A DNA stretch of 7,285 bases from Rhodospirillales bacterium (GTDB lineage Bacteria; Pseudomonadota; Alphaproteobacteria; Reyranellales; Reyranellaceae): assembly GCA_013205335.1 (NCBI GenBank), contig JABMNB010000731.1, positions 1-7,285 on the forward strand, read 5' to 3'. This document shows, one piece after another, positions 1 to 7,104 of the stretch. The notes below the pieces were generated by a model. The model saw only the letters and a program-made list of their open reading frames with translations, made no database searches and was not told where the DNA came from. How positions within the stretch are numbered: the first letter of the stretch is position 1; each line of letters starts with the position of its first letter. A program made the translations under genes and the position numbers.

Positions 1-355
1 CGGCGATGACCCGCGTCTTGCCCATGCGCTTGGCCATCAGAACCTGGCCCAGCACGTTGTTGATCTTGTGGCTGCCCGTATGGTTCAGCTCGTCGCGCTT
101 GAAGTAGATCTTGGCGCCGCCCAGCTTCTCGGTCAGGCGCTTGGCGTAATAGAGCGGGCTGGGGCGGCCGGCATAGTGCTCCAGGAGATAGTCGAGCTCG
201 TTCTGGAACGCCGGATCGGCCTTGGCCTCGTTGTAAGCCCTCTCCAACTCGAGGATCAGCGGCATCAGGGTTTCGGCGACATAGCGGCCGCCGAAAATGC
301 CGAAATGGCCACGCTCGTCGGGGCCGGTGCGGAAACTGTTGAGTGCGTCGGGCAT
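1..355 (-). CDS. trpB: Tryptophan synthase beta chain, N-terminal part (truncated by window edge)
   Basis: TrpB is the PLP-dependent beta subunit of the alpha2-beta2 tryptophan synthase. It condenses L-serine with indole, channelled from TrpA, to give tryptophan in the cytoplasm. The ATG at 355-353 opens a frame of 118 complete codons running off the left edge. The translation starts MPDALNSFRTGPDERGHFG and has the family hallmarks FGGRYVAETLMPLI (residues 21-34), GRPSPLYYAKRL (63-74) and KRDELNHTGSHKIN (86-99). Lys97 in HTGSHKIN is the expected Schiff-base lysine. The full protein is normally about 400 residues, so about 70% lies outside. The start is supported by AGGAAG seven bases upstream. 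The gene is last in a minus-strand run after trpF and a Rid-family gene, and trpA would be expected next but is not visible. The N-terminal motifs make the identification secure. Confidence 0.97.
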   Translation of the reverse strand, partial: MPDALNSFRTGPDERGHFGIFGGRYVAETLMPLILELERAYNEAKADPAFQNELDYLLEHYAGRPSPLYYAKRLTEKLGGAKIYFKRDELNHTGSHKINNVLGQVLMAKRMGKTRVIA

Positions 356-359
356 TGAT

Positions 360-365
360 CTTCCT
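360..365 (-). promoter_or_regulatory. trpB ribosome binding site, partly inside a hairpin
   Basis: On the minus strand AGGAAG is followed four bases later by the trpB ATG, leaving seven bases between the AGG core and the start codon. The AGG lies at the 3' end of an imperfect 10-bp stem formed by 363-372 and 389-398, so it could be partly masked when the transcript is folded. The Shine-Dalgarno match is clear, while any regulatory effect is inference. Confidence 0.65.
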
Positions 366-398
366 GTCGGGAGCGGCCGGCTTAGCAGTCCCGGCAGG
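363..398 (-). repeat. Imperfect inverted repeat (candidate hairpin) in the rid-trpB gap
   Basis: The arms TCCCGGCAGG (389-398) and CCTGTCGGGA (363-372) are inverted copies with one mismatch, separated by 16 nt. In the minus-strand transcript this gives a 10-bp stem with an A-C mismatch in the middle. It occupies most of the 58-bp rid-trpB gap, the longest in the minus-strand gene run. There is no U tract after it, so it does not look like an intrinsic terminator. Its 3' arm reaches the trpB Shine-Dalgarno sequence. Confidence 0.5.
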
Positions 399-413
399 GG
401 TCGGTCAAAAGCC

Positions 414-989
414 CTAGATTTTCTTCTTCTTGGCCGCTTTCGCCTTGGGGGCTGCCTTCGTCTTCGGGGCGGGCGCAGCCTTGCGCCTGGCCTCGGCCGG
501 CTTGGCAGATACGGCCGGCGGCGGCGCGTCGTCCTCGATCTCGACGATCACCTCGATCTCGACCGGGATGCCGCGCGGCAAGGAGCCCATGCCGACCGCC
601 GAGCGTGCATGGCGGCCCTTTTCGCCGAACACCTCGACGAACAGATCCGAGCAGCCGTTGATCACTTCCGGATGACTGCCATATTCCGACGTGGCGTTGA
701 CCATGCCCAGCACCTTGACGATGCGCTTCACGCGATCGAGGTCGCCGAGTTCCGCCTTGAGGGCGGCGAGAATGCTGAGGCCGGTGTCGCGCGCCAGGCG
801 ATTGGCCTGCTCGAGCGAGAAGTCGCGTCCCACCTTGCCCACCGGCAGCGGCTTGCCTGGCAGGCCCGGCCCCTTGCCCGCCATATAGAGCAGGTTGCCG
901 GTGCGCACGGCGTTGACATAGCTGCCCAGCGGCGTGGTCGGCTCCGTGAGCTCGATGCCAAGTTCCTTCAGCCGCTCTTCGATCTTCAT
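414..989 (-). CDS. Rid (YjgF/YER057c/UK114) family protein with basic Ala/Lys/Pro-rich C-terminal tail
   Basis: Rid proteins are small trimeric cytoplasmic proteins. The best studied hydrolyse reactive enamine/imine intermediates such as 2-aminoacrylate to ketoacids and ammonia. Residues 1-151 form a complete domain of the RidA-like subfamily that begins with an IEERLKELGIEL helix, followed by AVRTGNLLYMAGKGP (27-41), LSILAALKAELGDLDRVKRI (71-90) and the signature GRHARSAVGMGSLPRG (125-140). By hand alignment Arg129 and Glu144 fall where E. coli RidA has Arg105 and Glu120, which bind substrate carboxylate and assist hydrolysis, so activity is plausible. Residues about 153-191 form a low-complexity tail rich in Ala, Lys and Pro ending KAAKKKKI, absent from typical Rid proteins of 125-155 residues. 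The ATG at 989 has a strong AAGGAG overlapping the trpF stop. The gene sits between trpF and trpB. Family is certain; substrate is not known. Confidence 0.9.
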   Translation of the reverse strand: MKIEERLKELGIELTEPTTPLGSYVNAVRTGNLLYMAGKGPGLPGKPLPVGKVGRDFSLEQANRLARDTGLSILAALKAELGDLDRVKRIVKVLGMVNATSEYGSHPEVINGCSDLFVEVFGEKGRHARSAVGMGSLPRGIPVEIEVIVEIEDDAPPPAVSAKPAEARRKAAPAPKTKAAPKAKAAKKKKI

Positions 990-997
990 GCCGCCTG

Positions 998-1003
998 CTC
1001 CTT
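998..1003 (-). promoter_or_regulatory. Strong ribosome binding site of the Rid gene, overlapping the trpF stop codon
   Basis: The minus strand reads TAAGGAG, in which TAA (1004-1002) is the trpF stop and AAGGAG is an eight-base-spaced Shine-Dalgarno for the Rid ATG at 989. It is the best Shine-Dalgarno in the minus-strand run and fixes the Rid start. Overlap with the upstream stop suggests translational coupling of trpF and the Rid gene. Confidence 0.8.
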
Positions 1004-1640
1004 ACAACGTCTTCACCGCGCCGAGAAAGGCGCGGATCATTTCAATGGATTTCACACCGCGGGTCGCTTCCACGCCAGAAGAAACGTCGACCCCGCGCGC
1101 GCCCGTGACACGCACCGCCTCGGCGACGTTGTCGGGCTTGAGGCCGCCGGCAAGGAACCACGGCAGCGGCACGATTCGACCGGCCAGGATCGTCCAGTCG
1201 AAGGCCTTGGCATTGCCCCCCGGGAGAGTGCCGTCGGCCGCGTCGAACATCAGACGATCGGCAACATTTCCATAGTCCGCGATGCCGCGCTCGACATCGG
1301 CGGGACTTGCCACCCTGATCGCCTTCATCACCTGCCTGCCGGTGCGCGCCTTGAGCGCCGCGACCCGTTCCGCCGTCTCCGAACCATGAAGCTGCAGCAT
1401 GTCGATCGCGCCCGTCGCCAGTCGCGCATCGATCAGCGTGTCGTCGGCATCGACGAACAGGCCGACGCGGACAACCGTGCGCGGGACGCGTTCGGCAAGC
1501 GCCTTCAGGAGATCGAGAGATTCGATGTGCCGCGGCGAGCGCGGGAAGGTGACGAAGCCCACGAAGCCGGCACCTGCCTCGACCGCGGCATCGACGGTCT
1601 CCGGCGTCGACAGTCCGCAGATCTTGACCTCGATCGTCAT
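1002..1640 (-). CDS. trpF: N-(5'-phosphoribosyl)anthranilate isomerase
   Basis: TrpF converts phosphoribosylanthranilate to CdRP by an Amadori rearrangement, the third step from chorismate to tryptophan, as a cytoplasmic (beta/alpha)8 barrel. The 212-residue product has the usual monofunctional length. Visible family motifs are VKICGL (5-10) with Cys8 as the predicted general base, GFVTFPRSPRHIE (28-40), VGLFVDAD (59-66), LQLHG (82-86), LMFDAADGTLPGG (130-142) with Asp133 as the likely general acid, FLAGGLKPDNV (162-172) and the phosphate-binding GVDVSSGVE (183-191). The ATG at 1640 is ten bases after the pyrF stop. The Shine-Dalgarno is weak, so translation probably depends on coupling with pyrF. 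It is not fused to trpC, and no other early trp gene is visible, so the pathway genes are split on this chromosome. Confidence 0.97.
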   Translation of the reverse strand: MTIEVKICGLSTPETVDAAVEAGAGFVGFVTFPRSPRHIESLDLLKALAERVPRTVVRVGLFVDADDTLIDARLATGAIDMLQLHGSETAERVAALKARTGRQVMKAIRVASPADVERGIADYGNVADRLMFDAADGTLPGGNAKAFDWTILAGRIVPLPWFLAGGLKPDNVAEAVRVTGARGVDVSSGVEATRGVKSIEMIRAFLGAVKTL

Positions 1641-1650
1641 GGCTCGACTG

Positions 1651-2403
1651 TCATAGGTCGTTGACGCCGGCCTCGCGCGCGATCGCTTCGGCGGCGGCGC
1701 GCGGATCGGCTGCCTGATAGATCGGCCGTCCGACGACGAGGTTGGTGGCGCCGAGATCGACCGCCTGGCGCGGCGTCATTGCCCTCTTCTGGTCGTTGGC
1801 CGCGCTGCCGACGGGACGGATGCCCGGTACCATCAGCACGAAATCGGGACCGCACTGCTTGCGGAGCGCCGCGATTTCCAGCGGAGAGCAGATCACGCCA
1901 TCGAGGCCGCTCTCATGCGCGAGGGCTGCAAGTCGCAGCACCTGATCGGATGGATCGGCATTGACGCCGGTCGACTCGAGGTCGGAGCGGTCGAGCGAGG
2001 TGAGCACGGTGACGCCCAGCAGCCTCGGCCGGGGCACGTTGCACTTCGCAGCCTGCGCGCCGGCCTCTTCCACCGCTGCCTTCATCATCTCACGGCCACC
2101 GCCCGCATGGATCGTGATGAAGGTGGGCGCAAGTTCGACCACCGCGCGGATTCCGCCGGCCACCGTATTGGGAATGTCGTGCAGCTTGAGATCGAGGAAG
2201 AAGCCCACACCCGTCGCTCGCACCGGCGTCGGAAAGGCGTAGCGCACGCCCGGCGCGCCGTGGGCCAGAAAGAACTCCAGCCCGAGCTTTATGCCGCCGA
2301 CGGCCGGCTTCGGTCCTCCGGCGACGCTCTGGATGAGTTTGGTGGCGTGGGCAAGATCGATCGTGTCGATGCTGCAGTAGACGGGATTGGCGCGGGACTT
2401 CAT
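1651..2403 (-). CDS. pyrF: Orotidine 5'-phosphate decarboxylase
   Basis: PyrF decarboxylates OMP to UMP, the last step of de novo pyrimidine nucleotide synthesis, in the cytoplasm. The 250-residue product has the type-1 OMP decarboxylase layout: substrate Asp in YCSIDT (9-14), GGIKLGLEFF (36-45), the catalytic signature FFLDLKLHDIPNTV (68-81) with the Asp71-Lys73-Asp76 charge network, ITIHAGGG (97-104), GLDGVICSP (166-174), the phosphate loop VPGIRP (192-197) and NLVVGRPIYQAADP (221-234). The N-terminal strand reads CSID where many homologues have ALD; the key aspartate is kept. The ATG at 2403 gives a normal N terminus, and only a weak AGG-like sequence lies upstream. It lies 38 bp after glpK and 10 bp before trpF. 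Adjacency of pyrF and trpF, two phosphoribosyl-linked (beta/alpha)8 barrel enzymes, fits an operon. Confidence 0.97.
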   Translation of the reverse strand: MKSRANPVYCSIDTIDLAHATKLIQSVAGGPKPAVGGIKLGLEFFLAHGAPGVRYAFPTPVRATGVGFFLDLKLHDIPNTVAGGIRAVVELAPTFITIHAGGGREMMKAAVEEAGAQAAKCNVPRPRLLGVTVLTSLDRSDLESTGVNADPSDQVLRLAALAHESGLDGVICSPLEIAALRKQCGPDFVLMVPGIRPVGSAANDQKRAMTPRQAVDLGATNLVVGRPIYQAADPRAAAEAIAREAGVNDL

Positions 2404-2441
2404 GGCGGGCGCAACCTAATGGCCGCGCCTCTCACCAGCAA

Positions 2442-3926
<1,485 letters not shown>

Positions 3927-3940
3927 CGCGCGGCGGATGC

Positions 3941-4960
3941 TCAGTGCGCGCGGTCGATGGCGAAGTCGACCGCTTCGAGAAGGGCTGCCTTGAGCGGCGT
4001 GGCGGGAAACAGGCCGAGCGCATCGCGCGCCATGGAGCCGTAATGGCGGGCCCGCTCCAGCGTGTCGGCCAGCGCCCCATGACGCTCGATCAGGCTCTGC
4101 GCCTGTTCGAGATCGCCTGGCCGCTGGTCGAGCTTCTCGAGGGTCCGCTTCCAGAACTCGCGATCCACGGCGCCGCCGCGCAGGAACGCGAGGATCACCG
4201 GCAGGGTGATCTTGCCTTCGCGAAAATCGTCGCCGACCGTCTTGCCGAGCTTGGCCTCGCGGCCGGAATAGTCGAGCGCATCGTCGACGAGCTGGAAGGC
4301 GATGCCGAGGTTCATGCCGAAGCTCTGCAATGCCACGCGCTCTGCCCCGTTGCGGCCGGCCACCATGGCGCCGACCTCGGCTGCCGCGGCGAAAAGCTTG
4401 GCCGTCTTGGCCTTGATGACCTCGAGATAGGTCGCCTCGGGCGTGCTGGTGTCGCGCTGGCTGACGAGCTGCAGGACCTCGCCTTCGGCGATCGTCGAGG
4501 ACGCGTTGGACAGGACACCCAGGATGTCGAGCGAGCCGACATCGACCATCAGCTCGAACGCGCGCGTGAACAGGAAGTCGCCGACCAGCACCGAAGCCTT
4601 GTCGCCGAACACCGTGTTGGCGGTCGGCTTGCCGCGGCGCAGCGCACTCACATCGACGACGTCGTCGTGCAGCAGGGTGGCGGAATGGATGAACTCGACG
4701 CAGGTCGCGAGCTTGATGTGGCGGTCGCTCGCATCGCTATAGCCGCACAGCCGCGCCGCCGCGACCGTGAGCAGCGGACGCATGCGCTTGCCACCGGCGC
4801 CGACCAGATGATTGGCGAGCTCGGGAATGAGCGCGACCGGGGAACGCATGCGGGCCACGATCTCGCGATCGACCTGCGCCATGTCGTCGGTGCAGAGTGC
4901 CAACAGCGGTTCGAGGCTCGGTGACTTGCGTTTGCCCTCGAGGGAGACGACGGTTGCCAT
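3941..4960 (-). CDS. Long-chain trans-polyprenyl diphosphate synthase (octa-/decaprenyl type, ubiquinone side chain)
   Basis: This enzyme adds isopentenyl diphosphate repeatedly to an allylic primer, probably to make the C40-C50 side chain of ubiquinone. The 339-residue protein contains GAGGKRMRPLL (55-65), the first Asp-rich motif in SATLLHDDVVDVS (93-105, DDVVD at 99-103), VLVGDFLFTRAFE (124-136), GEVLQLVSQRD (160-170), KAKTAKLF (183-190) and the second Asp-rich motif in FQLVDDALDYSG (222-233). Ala94, five residues before the first motif, is small where short-chain enzymes carry aromatics, so a long product is likely. Chain length cannot be read exactly; C50 would be usual in Alphaproteobacteria (ddsA/sps type), while C40 is the ispB type. 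It heads the minus-strand gene run and diverges from the methyltransferase across 56 bp. The ATG at 4960 is preceded by GGAGAG at a rather long 13-base spacing. Confidence 0.93.
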   Translation of the reverse strand: MATVVSLEGKRKSPSLEPLLALCTDDMAQVDREIVARMRSPVALIPELANHLVGAGGKRMRPLLTVAAARLCGYSDASDRHIKLATCVEFIHSATLLHDDVVDVSALRRGKPTANTVFGDKASVLVGDFLFTRAFELMVDVGSLDILGVLSNASSTIAEGEVLQLVSQRDTSTPEATYLEVIKAKTAKLFAAAAEVGAMVAGRNGAERVALQSFGMNLGIAFQLVDDALDYSGREAKLGKTVGDDFREGKITLPVILAFLRGGAVDREFWKRTLEKLDQRPGDLEQAQSLIERHGALADTLERARHYGSMARDALGLFPATPLKAALLEAVDFAIDRAH

Positions 4961-5016
4961 GATGGGAGATTATCTCTCCGGCGAAGCCTGTTTGTTGCGA
5001 CACGATGTCGTGAGTG
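4961..5016. promoter_or_regulatory. Divergent intergenic spacer with small palindromes (candidate promoter/operator region)
   Basis: This 56-bp spacer separates two divergently transcribed gene runs, so promoters must lie in or just beyond it. It contains the perfect odd palindrome GAGATTATCTC (4966-4976) and two overlapping inverted repeats, CGACA-3-TGTCG (4998-5010) and CACGA-2-TCGTG (5001-5012). On the minus strand GATAAT (4974-4969) resembles a -10 box, but I see no good -35 box 16-18 bp upstream, and it would place the transcript start almost at the polyprenyl synthase ATG. The palindromes are seen directly; the promoter and operator roles are inference. Confidence 0.35.
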
Positions 5017-5751
5017 ATGACTAGCATGGAATCGGAGCCGACCGAAAACGCCGTCATGGGCGGTCGCGTGAAGCTCTTGCAGCCTCGACGCGGATATCGC
5101 ATCGCCGTCGATGCCATCTTGTTGGCGGCCGCCGTTGACGCGCAGGCCGGCGAGAGCGTGCTGGATCTGGGGGCCGGCGTCGGCGCCGTCGGCCTCTGCA
5201 TCGCCGCGCGGGTGGCAGGGTGCCATATAGCCGGCATCGAATTGCAACCGGAGCTGGCGGCCCTGGCCGAGCGCAATGCCGTGCTCAACGGCGCCGCAGA
5301 TCGCGTGCGGACGCTTGTTCACGATTTGGCGCGGCCCCTGCCGCCCGATCTTGGGCAGTTCGACCATGTCGCTACCAACCCGCCTTACCTTCCGGCCGCC
5401 GTCGCCGATCCATCGCCCGATCGCAGCAAGGCACTGGCGACCGTCGAATCGAGCACGGATCTCGTGCGCTGGCTGACCGCTGCGACGGGCGCGCTAAAAT
5501 CTGCAGGTACTCTGCTCGCAATCCATCGCAGCGACCGTCTGGAAGAGATCGTCGGCACGCTGGCCCGCCTCGGCTGGGGCGATGTCACCGTGAAGCGCCT
5601 GCCGCCGGCCGCGCGTGTGCTCGTCCGCGCGCGTCGTGCGCAGGTTCTTCATCGACGCGACGCCGAGCCGCTGGTGCTGCATCGACCCGGGGGCGGTTAC
5701 ACCGACGAGGCCGAGGCCATCCTGCGCCATGGCCAGCCGCTTGCCTTCTAG
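5017..5751 (+). CDS. Class I SAM-dependent methyltransferase, TrmN6-like (tRNA1Val adenine-N6 type)
   Basis: The protein has a Rossmann-fold methyltransferase domain with the N6-adenine type NPPY signature. Counting from the ATG at 5017, it shows VMGGRVKLLQPRRGYR (13-28), AVDAILLAA (30-38), SAM motif I VLDLGAGVGAVGLCIA (48-63), the acidic strand end IAGIELQPELAALAERN (71-87) and TNPPYLP (120-126), followed by a C-terminal segment with VLVRARRAQ. This is the architecture of the YfiC/TrmN6 group (COG4123), which methylates A37 of tRNA1Val in E. coli. That group also resembles other N6-adenine and N5-glutamine methylases, so the substrate is not certain. At about 244 residues its length is normal. 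The start is ambiguous: GTG 5014, ATG 5017 and ATG 5026 are all in frame, with no clear Shine-Dalgarno. A SohB-like protease gene follows after 24 bp, and the polyprenyl synthase is divergent. Confidence 0.85.
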   Translation: MTSMESEPTENAVMGGRVKLLQPRRGYRIAVDAILLAAAVDAQAGESVLDLGAGVGAVGLCIAARVAGCHIAGIELQPELAALAERNAVLNGAADRVRTLVHDLARPLPPDLGQFDHVATNPPYLPAAVADPSPDRSKALATVESSTDLVRWLTAATGALKSAGTLLAIHRSDRLEEIVGTLARLGWGDVTVKRLPPAARVLVRARRAQVLHRRDAEPLVLHRPGGGYTDEAEAILRHGQPLAF

Positions 5752-5775
5752 AAGCACGCCCGCGACAGTGCCCGC

Positions 5776-6624
5776 ATGTTGGATTGGATCAGGAATCGTT
5801 TTCGCCGCGGGCCGGTCGTGCCCGTCGTTCGCCTCTCGGGCGTCATCGCCTCCGGCGGCCTGCTGGGCGGTCGCAGCCTGTCGATGGAGTCCGTCGCGCC
5901 CCTGCTGAAGCGGGCCTTCGAGACGCGCGGGGCCAAGGCCGTCGCGCTGTCGCTCAACTCTCCCGGCGGCTCCCCCGTGCAATCCGCGCTGATCGCGCAG
6001 CGCATCCGCCTGCACGCGACCGAGAAAGGCCTGCCCGTCATCGCGTTCGTCGAGGACGTCGCCGCGTCGGGCGGCTACTGGCTGGCCTGCGCCGCCGACG
6101 AGATCATCGCCGACCCGAGTTCGATCGTGGGATCGATCGGGGTCATCAGCTCGGGCTTCGGTTTCCAGGACCTGATCGCGCGCATCGGCGTGGAACGCCG
6201 CGTCCATACCTCGGGCGAGAACAAGTCGATGCTCGATCCCTTCCGGCCCGAGCAACCCGATGACGTCGTGCGCCTGAAGCGCCTGCAAGCCGAGATCCAC
6301 GACGGCTTCAAGGACTGGATCCGCCAGCGGCGCGGCAAGCTGCTGAAGGGCGACGAGTCCATGCTGTTCACCGGCGAGTTCTGGACGGCCCGGCGCGGCA
6401 TCGAATTCGGCTTGGTCGACGGGTTCGGCGAACTGCGCGCCACCTTGCAGGCCCGCTATGGCGACAAGGTGCGCCTGCCCGTCATCGGTCCGCGTCGTCG
6501 CCTGCTGTCGCGCTTCGGCCTGCAGACAGGGGGCCTCGTGATCGGAGGCGGGATCGACAATATCGGAACGGCTACGCTGGCGGCGCTCGAGGAGCGCGCA
6601 CTCTGGCAGCGTTTCGGACTCTAG
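5776..6624 (+). CDS. S49 family serine protease (SohB/SppA-like, short form)
   Basis: S49 peptidases (protease IV type) cleave leftover signal peptides or other small membrane-associated peptides with a Ser/Lys dyad. The 282-residue protein has one S49 domain: VVPVVRLSGVIASGG (14-28), the oxyanion-region ALSLNSPGGSP (57-67), VIAFVEDVAASGGYWLACAAD (88-108) with nucleophile Ser98, SIVGSIGVISSGFGF (116-130) and SGENKSMLDPF (146-156) with Lys150 as general base. The 52-residue Ser-Lys distance equals that of Bacillus subtilis SppA (Ser147/Lys199). Later motifs include FTGEFWTARRGIEFGLVDG. The N terminus, MLDWIRNRFRRGP, is basic and amphipathic with no hydrophobic span, so no signal anchor is visible; it may be cytoplasmic or peripheral. 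It lies 24 bp after the methyltransferase gene, matching a pairing recalled from other Alphaproteobacteria. Family and active site are secure; the substrate is unknown. Confidence 0.93.
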   Translation: MLDWIRNRFRRGPVVPVVRLSGVIASGGLLGGRSLSMESVAPLLKRAFETRGAKAVALSLNSPGGSPVQSALIAQRIRLHATEKGLPVIAFVEDVAASGGYWLACAADEIIADPSSIVGSIGVISSGFGFQDLIARIGVERRVHTSGENKSMLDPFRPEQPDDVVRLKRLQAEIHDGFKDWIRQRRGKLLKGDESMLFTGEFWTARRGIEFGLVDGFGELRATLQARYGDKVRLPVIGPRRRLLSRFGLQTGGLVIGGGIDNIGTATLAALEERALWQRFGL

Positions 6625-6630
6625 GAGAGG
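6623..6630 (+). promoter_or_regulatory. Ribosome binding site of the NTF2-like gene
   Basis: AGGAGAGG overlaps the TAG stop of the S49 protease gene and lies just before GTG 6634 and ATG 6637. AGGAG is nine bases from the ATG and six from the GTG, so it is compatible with both; ATG is preferred by codon. The overlap implies cotranscription and probable translational coupling with the protease gene. Confidence 0.75.
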
Positions 6631-6636
6631 CTTGTG

Positions 6637-7104
6637 ATGAACCTTCGTACCCAAGTCACCGCCGACGACCTCGCCGCCGTGCGCCAGTGGTTCGACACGC
6701 TGTCGAAGCATTGCCGCGCCGTCGATTACGAAGGCGCGCGGTCGATCTTCGCCGACGACATGATCGCCTTCGGCACCTTCACCGACTTCATGATCGGCCG
6801 CGAGCTGGCCGAGGAGAAGCAGTGGCGCAATGTCTGGGGCACGATCCGCGAGTTCCGCTACGATCTCTCTAAGATCGAGGCCATCGTCTCGGCCGACCGG
6901 CTGACCGCCGTCGGCATGGGCGTATGGCAGTCCTGGGGTTTCCACCCCAACGGCGACCGCTTCGACCGGCCCGGCCGCACGACGGTCGTGCTGGGGCGCA
7001 AGGCGGTGGGCAACCCGTTCGTGGCAACCCATACGCACATGTCGCTGTTCCGCGGCACGCCGGAGCGAAGCTTCGGCAATTTCGCCAGAAGCGAAGTCGT
7101 CTGA
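6637..7104 (+). CDS. NTF2-like / SnoaL-like family protein of unknown function
   Basis: This 155-residue protein resembles the small alpha+beta cone proteins of the NTF2-like superfamily (SnoaL/DUF4440-type). The superfamily includes isomerases, dehydratases, hydrolases and non-catalytic ligand-binding proteins. Visible features are an N-terminal helix followed by KHCRAVDYEGARSIFADDMIAFGTF (24-48), the usual 'helix, then Asp-rich turn and first strand' of these folds, then RNVWGTIREFRYDL (64-77), a sheet region ADRLTAVGMGVWQSWGF (86-102), RPGRTTVVLGRK (111-122) and the closing strand FVATHTHMSLFRG (128-140). No catalytic set can be assigned with confidence; Asp and His residues in the cone (Asp40, Asp41, His132, His134) are candidates. 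There is no signal peptide or membrane segment. The ATG is supported by AGGAGAGG. It is probably the last gene of the methyltransferase-protease transcript, since an inverted repeat and no further gene follow. Confidence 0.7.
   Translation: MNLRTQVTADDLAAVRQWFDTLSKHCRAVDYEGARSIFADDMIAFGTFTDFMIGRELAEEKQWRNVWGTIREFRYDLSKIEAIVSADRLTAVGMGVWQSWGFHPNGDRFDRPGRTTVVLGRKAVGNPFVATHTHMSLFRGTPERSFGNFARSEVV

Noticed and set aside
297..1664. Long plus-strand open frame (455 codons) across the rid-trpF region
   Set aside because: It is antisense to two clear enzymes, has a low-complexity Arg/His/Asp-rich translation and no family motif. It is a typical GC-rich shadow frame.
3941..4960. Short-chain (farnesyl/geranylgeranyl) diphosphate synthase for the polyprenyl synthase
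   Set aside because: The residue five positions before the first Asp-rich motif is Ala, not aromatic, and the 339-residue length fits long-chain quinone side-chain enzymes.
4969..4974. Firm sigma70 promoter call for the minus-strand run using the GATAAT box
   Set aside because: No acceptable -35 box lies 16-18 bp upstream, and the predicted start would be about two bases before the ATG, so it is kept only as a possibility.
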